A stretch of 64,000 nucleotides of DNA from Trichinella spiralis. Taxonomy: Eukaryota > Nematoda > Enoplea > Trichinellida > Trichinellidae. The position numbers were made by a program, and so were the translations under genes. The stretch lies in assembly GCA_000181795.3 (NCBI GenBank), contig CM012953.1:9660893-9724892 (forward strand). Reading direction: 5' to 3'. Below are positions 37,401 to 49,400 of this stretch, in pieces. The notes beneath the pieces are model-generated. The model did not search any database. It saw only the letters and a list, made by a program, of their open reading frames with translations, and had not been told where the DNA came from. The stretch's first letter is position 1. Every line of letters starts with the position of its first letter.

Positions 37401-40400
37401 AGGGCAGTGTGTCCTGAAGAGGTGGTACGCCGTTTGAAAACTCAGTCCACAATTAATGGACAAGCTTACTGTGCTCGAATTGGCAATCTCTCCCCTGAGC
37501 AAGCTTATGACTTTCAGGTTTTACATTGTTCGCAGTTTTTTGTTCAACATTTATTCATTTTTGACTTTTGCATTTTTACAGGTGAGCGCTCTAGGTGAAT
37601 TTGGAAGTTGGGGGCCTTGGAGCAATTTGCAAACAGCCAAAACTGGAAGTGGTAAGTTATTATTATTATTTGAAAATTATGAAATTTGCTTGCTTGTTAA
37701 AGTTGATTGTTTGAAAAACTTTATCGTTAAGGTCCCGTTCAAATTTTAAATTTGGAAAAGACCGACGTTACGCAAAACAGCATTGGCATACAGTGGGATG
37801 TTGCTTCGCACGATCAGGGTAGAATTCGAGGATTTAAAGTAAGTTAAAAGTAAATTTTTCAGCGCTTCTAATTTAATATTTGTCAGATTGTTGCCGTTCC
37901 GGTATCCAGAGAACGCATGGTACAAGAATATACTGTCGATAATATTATCACCCAATACCGAATTGACGGTCTGAGTGGCAATACGATGTACAACATTACC
38001 GTTCAAGCCAGGACAGACTCTGGCTATCATCCAGGACCATCGATTTTGGTGAAAACCGGTGAATCAGGTTTGTAGTTTTAGCTCTAGATTTCCTGCAAAA
38101 TTTAGCTGGATCATTTGTAATTGATTTAGAATTAGCTCGTGTTGTTGTTCCACCAGTTTTGTCAGCTCAAGGTTCTGATTCAATAAGAGTTCGTTGGATC
38201 GCTCCCATAGAAAGCCATTCTATTACTGGCTATAAAGTGGAATACAAAACGGCTGCTTTGCCTGATTGGCGACAGCACGGTGATATTATTCCTCAAAGTC
38301 AAAGGAAAACAACTTTTGAAACTTTGATCGATAAACTGACCCCGAATACTGATGTGACTGTTCGAATTGTTACTGTTGGTTCTGGTCAAAGATTCGGTAT
38401 ACCTAGCAAAGAAGTTTCAGAAAGAACATTTTGCGCAGGTATGTTACTGTACTTGTAAAATGCATTTTTCTTCATTGTATGGTGGAGTGTAAAAGTATGA
38501 ATATATTTTCTTTCTTGCGTGAAATCAACGTTAAAATTTTAAAAGCATTCTTTGTGATTTTTCAAATATTTTTTTAAATTCAAGCTCCAAGTTCACCACC
38601 GCAAAACATCCGCTTGGATTCACTCAGTCCATCTCAAATACGTTTGAACTGGGCCGTAAGCTGACGCTGCGCATTTGACATTTGAGTAAAAATTAAATCG
38701 CTAACTTTGTTCAGGCTCCTCCAAAATCGACCTGGCAATGTGATGTTATCAATTATGAGATTGCCTACAGTACTGGTGTAGATCCTGTTGAAAAAGTGTT
38801 GCATGCAAGCGGACAGTCGTCTGAATACTTATTACCGTCAGCACCTCACACACAATGGCAAATCAAAATGCGAACGACAAACAAAGTTGGATCAAGTGCT
38901 TGGTCTGAAGAAAGGGATATAACTACGAAACAAGGAGGTATGGTAATTTTCATTTGGCATTTAGTTTTTGATTCATTTGAAATAAGCGATCAAAGAAACG
39001 AGTTGTTCAAATAATAGAAAATTGAGCAAATCTGTACGCATGTTTTATTTAGCTCCTGGAAGAGTGCGCGGTTTCACATTGACATCAATTTCACCGAATG
39101 AAGTTAAAGCATGCTGGGCAATGCCAAGTGAAAAGCACGGCGTAATTGTTGGCTACGATGTTTCCTACAGACTGAAACATCGACTTGCCTGTCCCGATGA
39201 GGAGCCCAAGGACGTTAGTCGAGCGTGGATTACTGTTTACAATGTCAAAGGTCTTGATTACACACTGACCGGTCTCCTTCCGTATGCAGAGTACGAAGTG
39301 AAAGTTCGTGCACGTACTACGGAACTTGGTCCTGAAGAACTGAAAATTGTCCAAACGCAGCCACAACGTAATTAATTTAGCTTTCCATTAATGCAAGTAA
39401 AATCATATCATGTTTACTTTTCTTCCTCATATTTAGCTCCAAGTGCACCGCCGTTAGATTTGAAAACGACCTTTCAACTTGAGCGCAGCTTGAGTTTTGT
39501 CTGGGAGCCGGTAGAGTGCAGCCAAAGACACGGTTACATCATGAATTACGAGTATGAACTTATTGGGATGGACGACTGGGCAAAATTGGATGTCCGAATT
39601 GCAAACACCACTGATCAGAAAGTATGCCGACAGTATGAAAATAATTTTTGTAATGTATGTATTTTGGCAAATTTTAGGTTGACATTGATGGATTAACACC
39701 GTTTACAAAATATGTGCTGCGTGTGAAAGCGTACAACAACGTCGGCGGTGGACCTTCTACCACAGACTTGGAAGTGATGACTTCCAAAGCTGGTATCAAG
39801 TGTCGGTTTAATTTGATTTGTAATTTGTTTAATTTTTTGTTTAAATTAAGCTGCACCACTGCCGCCACAAGATTTGACGGTCATGTCAGAGGGGTTAGAT
39901 TTTGTAGCGGTGTCTTGGTTGCCTCCATACCCACCGTATGGCCCGATTGATTCCTACAAACTGCGCTACCGGGTTATTGATTTGAAACGTGGCGAAGGAG
40001 AATGGAAAATTATTGAATTGCTAAAATCAGATCCGAGCTTGAAATGCACTGGTGGTACGGTATTTGAACTCGCAAGGATGTGTTACAACATTACAAATTT
40101 GGACGTCAGCACTCAATACCGCATACAGGTAGCCATTTTGATTTTCTTGAGCAGTTTTAGTGATGTGATTAATCAAAAAATTCTATCATTAGCTTAACTC
40201 GGTTTTCTATTTTTCTTTGAATATATGATTATTGCGATTACACTCCTTGTCAGCTGTAAATGAAATAATTATTCAACTGAACTTTTGAATAAAGTTCTGT
40301 TTATTTGTTTATAGTTCTTCTTATTGCATAAATATGTTTAAGATTGCTGCAAAAATTGTCGACGGTGATTATGGTGTTTGGAGTAGTCATGCCATAGCGA

Positions 40401-43400
40401 ATACTTTAGTAGCGTTGCCAGATGCTCCGAGAGCTATCACGCTGATTGGAAAAACTGATTCCAGTTTGAGCATTTCTTGGCTTCCACCAGAGGATCCTCA
40501 CGGTAGAATAACCGGCTTTAAAGTAATTTATATCTATTTTATTGATAGCATTATTGTATTATTTACTTATTTCTTCATTTGTTCACCTATTAGATTACCA
40601 TTGATGCTGTGTCACAAAATGCAGCTGTTGGAACTATCAGCAAAACTTACCCTGTTCATGCATCCAAGAGAGAGTTCACAATAGCAGATTTGGAACCGGA
40701 TACACCGTACAATGTGACCGTTCAGGCTGCGACTAGTCGTGGCTATGGTCCTGGAACATCGACGGTTTATTCTACTGATTCTTCTGGTATTATATGTTTC
40801 TTTTAAATTTAGGCAGTTTTTATTATTTTTGTATGTTTTCTGAATGCTAAAATAGATGGATTTATTTAAAAATTTAATAAGGTTAAATTAAAATTGTTTA
40901 CAAAATGTATCAGAGATGAATTGTAATAGTTGCAAGAATTTGGAAGCGTAAAAAAATTTTAATTTCAATTATATCAATGTCAGGAACTTTTGCAATTAGG
41001 TTTTGTTGCATGTTTCATGTATGTCTATTTATTCCTGTTGAAAAATTATTGCAGAATTTTCAATTGCGTGAATATTATTTTCAGTTGTACCAGCCTTAAA
41101 TGTTCCTCCAACTATGGTTGAGCAGAAGCCAAACTGTATTACAGTTTCATGGACTCCATCTTCATATGCGAAAGAAAAATTGCTTGGCTACATAATTGAA
41201 TACAGGAAATACAATGAACATCTCTGGCGTGAATATGATGGCGTCATCAAGCATGATTCGAACAAACCCATTTATACGGAACAAGTATGCGGTCTGCAGC
41301 CGGACACTTCGTATCTGTTTCGTGTGAAAGTAATCGACATGAAAAGCAAAGTCAGTGAGCCAAGTCCTCACCTGGAAAGTCGCTCGGGATGTCTAGGTAA
41401 GAAGAAAGTAGCTTGACGAACGTTTTCAATTGCAAATTTTCTTAATTTTTACATTTTTCTTTGTCCATTTTCACAGCTCCAACTTCTCCACCTTCAAATG
41501 TTCGCATCAGCGCTTTATCGGCAACCGAAGTGCGTATCATGTGGCAGCCGACACCGCCTGACGCATGGCTGTGCTCTTCAGTCAATTACCGGCTGATGCT
41601 CAGCAATGGAACGCACCGCAAGCATGATGTCGAGTTGGTGAGCAGTGCTACTGATCACACACTGCAGTCCGAGCCGCACACCAAATGGACAGCTCAAATC
41701 CGAACTGAAAACATCGCCGGTAGTTCTCACTGGAGTGAAGAAGTTTCCGTAGTGACACCTGAATCAGCTCCGGGTGTCGTCGGGAATGTGGTCGGTGAAC
41801 CACAAGGATATGACCGAATTAAAGTGATGTGGACTCCGCCGGAACAGCCGAACGGCGTGATAACGGGTTACGTCGTCAGCTACAAACTCAAATCGATTGG
41901 CTCATGTCCATCTCCTGTTAGTCGACAAGAGGAAAAGCAACTGATTGGTGAAAAAACTATTTTGAAAGGACTTGAACCAGCATCTACTTATGAAATAACC
42001 GTGAGAGCGAAAACCACCCACGAGGGAGAAAATTCCAAGCCCATTTATGTAACAACTGAAGAGATTGGTTAGTGGTTTTCTTTAATCTGCGATGAAGTTT
42101 TTGATTAGTCCACTTTTAGCACCCACTGCTGCACCGCAAAGCGTAAACGTTGGAAACGTTCTAAAAACAGCTGCTGCACTGACATGGGAAGAACCGCCTT
42201 GTACTAAACAGCATGGTGAAATTATTGAGTATGAATATACGGTGAAAAGTGAAGATCCGTGGGTGACAGATGTCCAGACGGCAACTACAAACTCTGAACG
42301 AGTGCAAGTGGTTGATTTGGTTCCGTTCACTCAGTATTCGTTTATTGTTCGAGCAGTGAACTCAAAAGGAAAAGGACCTTATTCAGAACCAGTCAAATTT
42401 TTAACCAGATCTGAAGGTAAGATTTTTGAGTATTTTTTTTAAAGTAAACTGACGCACAACGCAAGTTTAATAACTGTCATTTAATAATATATTTATAGTT
42501 AGCCTTTTTTTCACTATTATTACATTTACAAATGGTTTCTTTTCCAATAAACATGATATAGGCATTTATTATATTAGCTTTGTAAACAATGAATACTGAC
42601 TTTTGAAGTTGTTGATTTTCATCAATTGTATCAAACTTCAACGTCAAATTCTGATATTTATTTTTAAAGTTTTTTCTTGTTGTATTGCTAATTTGCTACT
42701 TTAATTTCTCCTACTGCACATATTTCATTCAACTGTGCATATTTTGTTAAAAAAGTTGCAAAACAAATCATCTAGTGGATTTTTAAAAGATGACTTGATT
42801 TTTCGAATTTTTCTGTCGATCTGCAAGCAATGAGTGGATTCAAAGTGCTATTTTTTTTTATTTAACTTTGCAACTTTTTCTCTTTCAAGCACCTCTACCT
42901 CCGATGGACCTGCGGACGGATGGTGAGTTTCCATCTGCTATTTCTATTTCATTCTTGCCTCCGTCGCCACCGTACGGCATTTTGGATGAATATCGAATTC
43001 GCTACACGCCGATTGATCGAATCAGTTGGCATGAGGTTCGAAAGGCTCCGAACGAACTTTCCTGTGCTAGGGCAGATCAAGGTGAACAGCGTCTATGCTA
43101 TCGTATTGTCGGTCTAGATCCAGAAAAAGAGCACGTTGTGCAAGCATCAGCGCATACAGAAAGTGGTGGATGGGGTGATTGGAGTAAGTCCCTGTATGCT
43201 CAAACTAAAGAAGCAGGTAAAAAATTTGCTTCCTGTATATTTTGCATTGTTCTCTCTCTTATTCTTCTCTTTTCAAAACAGAAATACCAGTCATTGAGGC
43301 ACCACTTCGCGTGTCGAACCAGGGTCCCACATCGTTGACACTGATGTGGGAAGGTGTCGGCGGAAACGCTGCACGCCACGTCAAAGGATACGTATTGGAA

Positions 43401-46400
43401 TACAATGTCGGAGGACGTTCTGATTGGATCCAGCACAATGACGTTATCTTGAACAAAGCTGCTGACGCTGGTCAAATTTATACTGAAACCGTACGTGTGA
43501 AAAGCACATCTAAGCGTAACCATTTGTCATTATTATTGTTCAAATTTCATTCAGGTCGACAAATTAGTGCCTGACACGACATATTATTTCCGCCTTCACG
43601 TAGTGGATCGAAACAACAGAAAAGGACTCAGCGGACCTGAGCTACAAACGCATACTTTATGCGGAAGTAAGAATCCAATTTCTTATTTTTCATTTTCTGG
43701 CCATCGTCGTTTGACAACGTTGCCATTTTCCGTATTTAGAACCGTCAATGGCACCACAGAATGTACACGTCGAGGCAGATAGAACCAACAACGTTCACTT
43801 GAAATGGGAGGTAGATCGGTGTTGGAATATGGTCTTCATTTGTGAAACGTATTTAATGCAATTCTTTGCAGGCTGTGCCCAAGCAAGCTTGGCACTGTTC
43901 GAACGTGAGCTATGTGATAAAGTTCCACAATTCTACTCATTCCGGCTATGTGGATTTGAGTTCAACGAAAACGGAATATAAAACTCACTCTGAACCTGGC
44001 GTACGTTGGAGTTTCCAAGTGCGAACCCAGGCCTACGATCGCAGTGGATCGCGGAGTCAGTTCAGCGACTGGTCGCCAGAAAAGGTTTTCACCATGCCAG
44101 GCATTCCGGGTATAGTTTGAATGAAAAATTCCTTTAAAATTTGTTCTATTCTCAAAGAAACAAAAATCGTTTAAGAGTTGATTTTCATTGATCTGAAAAA
44201 ACGTGGTCCTGATTCATTGCAACTGAACTGGCATGTAGCAGCAGACATTGAAGACTGGCCGCATGGAGTTGATGTTACTTACGTTATGCGACAAAAAGGC
44301 AACTGTCCGCCTTTAACTGAATCTCAGCTGACTCCAATAACTGAATACAATGTGTATGAAAAGTACATGCTGCTTCAGGTGCGACGTTTTTACAATTTCT
44401 CTTTTAATGAAGTTTAGTTCATAAAAATTCATTAATACAATTTTGTTCTTTACGCATAAATCCCAATTTAGATGAACATTTTTTAGCAGCATAATATTAT
44501 TTTTTTCAATTTCAGTTAAGCATTTGAACTTGTAAATTGTTGATGACGCTTATGATGTTGAAAGTATTGAAGTTAAAGTGTAAATTACGTAACATTTAGT
44601 TCGACTTGTTATTGAATAGTAAAAAGCTGGTTAATGTTAATTTTTAACTAATTTATTGTTAACTGAGAATTTTCAGTTGATCTTTGAAAATATATTTCGT
44701 AAATTGTTCTGAAAAAGTATAATGAATGAATCATTAAGATTTGTGAAGCAGAATCTTATTCATATTTGTAATTTTAATTTTTTTGAAATATGATGAACTG
44801 GTTTATTTAATTATTTTTATTTTTTCAGAATTTGGAACCTTATTCACTGTATGAAGTTACAGTTTCACCTCGAAATCCACTGCGTTCAGATTCAAAGGAA
44901 GTGAAACTGCCAAAAGCTAGCAAAACGGTTCGCACGGGTGAAAAAGGTAACTTGTTTGAATGTTGGTTTTTGCGCATGCTTTGTTGTAGCGTTTTATTTG
45001 ACATGCATACACGTCTTTTTAGCTCCTGAAAGTGCACCAAGGGAAATCAGAGCAAAAGATATAACTGAGAATTCAGCTTTGCTTACCTGGGATCCACCGA
45101 GCTGTGAATTGCAGAACGGTGAAATTACTCAATACGAATATTTATTGACTGGAATCGACGAATGGGTTCAAGTAAGCAATATTGATTGCTCTGTCGGATA
45201 GTTCATAACGTATAATTTGTTACTTGTAGTCAGTTCATCGGCAGGCGACCACCGCTCGAACCAGAGCATCGTTGCATGATTTACTTCCAGGTACAAAGTA
45301 TAAATTCCAAGCCAGAGCCTACACCAGTCACGGCCATGGACCATGGAGCACGCCTTTCGAAATAGAAACTCTCGGAAGCGGTTAGAATAAATTTTTTTTC
45401 TGTTTCCAGCTCTTCTGCTAACGACCGTCTTATTATTTTAGAATTGGGAATGCCACGAGAAGTGCATCCAGTCAGTATTTCTGATCGTCATGTTACACTG
45501 ACGTGGTTGCCACCGTATCCATCACGCGGTGCGATTAACAGTTATCGCATGCGATACCGAACACGTGATGGCAAGTTAACTAAAGATATTTTACTTAATC
45601 GCAACGATTTATCTTGTCAAAACATAAAAAATCCTCTCACAACTGAGGACAGTGTTTGCTACACTGTTGAACCATTAAATCCAATGACATCGTATCAGTT
45701 TGAAGTGACTGCCGTTTCTCAGGACGGCTCGCAAGGAGTTTGGTCACCGAGCGTGTATGTCACTACTAAAGACAGTAAGCGAATAAGCAAATAGTGATTT
45801 TCATTCTGCATTTTAATATGTTATTGTTAAGGATTAGTCGACTCTCAGAGTGGTGATTTGACTTTGCTCTACGCAGATGCTGACAGTATTAAAGTGCGAT
45901 GGGATCCACCTAACGACCGCAGAAATGAAATAACAAATTACCTTGTGAGTTTATAATCATCGAATCGACTTGATCAATAAAGCATATCATTAGTCAGGCA
46001 AATTCATTCATTTTATTTAGGTATTTCTATATCCGCATGAAAGCGCTGATTCCACGCCCGTAACTTTTGACGATGTTTCCAGTTCCACAACTAGCTATCA
46101 CTTTAAAAACCTACATCCTAATTTGATGTACAACATTACTGTTAAAGGCATCTCGCGGGGAAGGCCAGTTTGGTTTATTTCAAAAGCATTTTCTACAAGC
46201 AGCAAACGTAAACAATTTCGCAGTTACATTTGTTGCGAGCTATTTTAAAAGTCTGTCTTTTTTCTTACAGAGGAAGGCTTTTTGGATTGGTTGCCCGCTC
46301 CTACAGATTTACAACTGATTGAAAAATCGGATACCATGTTGCACGTCTCATGGAGACCACCGGAAATACTACTGCCTTCCCTGTCTGAACAAGTTACCCA

Positions 46401-49400
46401 TTACAGAGTGCGAATCTATTTTTTTTACTTTGTATGACTTATTAGTAACTGATCACGTTGTGAATGCAGAACTCATCGAACTGTGAAAAGCATAATTTTT
46501 TAATTTTAAATATAAGTATAAATAAGTAAATATATGAATATATATATATATATATAATTAGTTGTAAATAATTGATTTGACCATATTGATTTTGAATTAA
46601 TTAATTTCAGTTGCTTTCGTTTACTGCAGAATTTCGTGTTTAATAATTGTTTTTAACATTTCTTCAGATAACAGTAGCTCCTTTTGATCCAGCTTTTGGA
46701 ACGACAGGCATCGGTAGCCAATATACTGTGCCTCGCCCTGGTAACAGGATTAAATTCGATGGTTTGCAACCTGAAACAATTTATAATGTCACTGTGCAAG
46801 CTGCAACCAAACGTGGTTACGGTGAAACTCTGTGGGGTGTTTACTCGACTCTTCCACCACCAGGTTTTTGCACAAAAATTGTCCATGGTCCACAAAAATA
46901 CATTTTTTGACATTCTTCTTTTAGGAACGAATCATATTTTGAAACTGAGAAACAGAACACCTACGTCACTGCATGTTATGTGGATTCCATTCTGGGGCAC
47001 TCGTTTAGCAGGATACAATGTAAGCTGAATTTCATTGTTGATGCTGAAAATGTGACTTGCATTAATATTTTAGCTGAAAGCAAAACCGCTTTGGTCTGGA
47101 CATCGGCTGATCGACGCAGATGAAATTGTGCAGCGTGTTGAGCCGAACAAAGTGGATCATGTGATTCGAGGACTCACTCCATCCACTGTTTACAATGTTT
47201 CACTTTCACCGATAAACCGCACTGGTGAAACTTGGGGTGTATACGCTACCTTGCCACCAGGTAGAACTAACTAATCATGTTACTTTCTACATTAAACGTA
47301 CAGCTGATTTCCATTTTTTTCAGGTGCTTTTCTGGTAAACAATCTGAAAATCTGTGCTCACAGTCCGTATGCATTTTCGTTGACTTGGGACGCCGTTGAA
47401 GATCCAGTTGCAACGCACTATCAGGTAGGTATTATTTCTGCAATTTCAGTTCATATTTATAATGAAAAATTTTTAGGTACGCTACCTGGTCGACGGCGTT
47501 CAAGAATGGTATGAACACCCACAGAAGAGTCAATTTGACTTGCGCTGCCCTGGTGATCCATGTGAAAATATGTGCTATTTGATTTACAATTTAGACGGCA
47601 AGCCTCACCAATATACCATACAGGTACAGAACTGTCATTGATGATTTGTTTTAAGAGATCGGAAACAAAATTTCTTATTCCATCAATAGGTTCGTGCCTT
47701 TGTCGAAGGTACATGGAATCAGTGGAAGACGGCTGTTATCCCAACAACTTTCATGTCATCAGCATCATCAGCTGCGAAACTGTGCTGCATTGTTCCGCCA
47801 AATTACTACGTTGAAAACATTGGCGATATGGATACTTTGATGCCTGTCATTATCAAGCCAGTACCGAACGACACTTACGTGCAGTAAGTAACGTTTCTTT
47901 TACAGAAGTGTTACTTAGTTCTGTATTTTTAAGACGATATTTTGTTGTGGTTGATGAACGTGATCCATCTGGTCCAATCAACGAGACTATGCTCACTGAT
48001 AAGCTCACTGCTCGAAAAATGGGCATACCTTATTATGTAGCTGGCTCATTCGATCGAAATACTTTGACAGCAGAGCGAGAGTTTGTGATTGGAAACGGGG
48101 AGGTCCACGGTGGATACTTGAATTATCCACTCATAAAAGGCAAAAAATACAACTGGGCGTTTGTAACCATGTGGATGGTAGATGGAAAGCCAGTTGTGGG
48201 AATGTATCGAGGTGAGAATAAGCCAATTTTTTTTAAATTAATTGTATACATTCTTCACATAGCACTGTAGCTTATTTGAATAAGCAACAGTTATTCTCTT
48301 CTCCATCTATATTTTTATATTTTGAGAGACATGTTATGAAATATAAACTCAGGTAGCAGCAAGTCAATGTGACCTGCCATAATATGTTTAATTTTGTATC
48401 AAGAGTCATAATTTTCTCTATTTGTTGCAGTTGTTGTTGAAACTTTCTATGAAAACATTTTCTTTCACAAATTCACAGAGTCTTTTAGCAACTACTTGCC
48501 AATTTGTTTAGATAAGTCAAGTGTTTCCAGCAGATATATCGGAGGTTGGCCATGGTGGTGGCTGTTGCTTTTCCTACTGTGTTTGCTACTTCTGATTCTC
48601 CTCATTTGTTGCTTGTTTTGGTGTTGTGCCAGGTAATAGATAATTCACTTGATTTTTAAATGTTTTTCATCACTGCGTTGATTATATATATACCTTTCAA
48701 TTTTTTATTTTTCATTTGTTTTTTTTATAGTCGATTGAGGCGTCGGAAGCGAATAATTACTTCATTGGAAGCACGACAACCACTGTTAGGCGATGAAGTA
48801 TGATTTCACATTTTTGCATTATTTACTCAGCACTGCTAATATATGTTTAGAAGTTGAAATCTGACATGGCACAGAATTTGAAAGCTCTTGAAAGTAGAAT
48901 AGACAACATTCGTACTCAACTTGAGTCGAAAGTTCGTTCTCCTCAAGGTATGTTGACGCGATCAGTACAGTCAGGTTTCAGGGATCATTTTAATTATTGC
49001 GTGTTCATCTGTCACACTGATAAAGAATAATTTACAGTTACAGTATAATAACCGTTAATTGCTAACACTGCACTAAACAATATATGCGCTTAGTAAGTGT
49101 GAAATTCTGTAGAAGTGGTAAAAAAATATACGATATGAGTTGGAATTTAGCATTATTTCTCATCTGTAATGTTTTGGACGCTTCGAGCATCTCTTTATTA
49201 ATGGAATGTATTTTATGTGTTAATTTTTGATGTTTTACGTATTTTTTGTTAATTGTCAGGTAAAGGGGAGTTTGAAGATGGTTATGTACGCGGTTTTCGT
49301 GATGCTAACAAACTTTCTGGACCTTCGATGGCCCGCCAACGGATGGATGAAGATTACGGCAGTATGAAAATGGATTTTCATGCCGGTTATGTGCAAGGTT

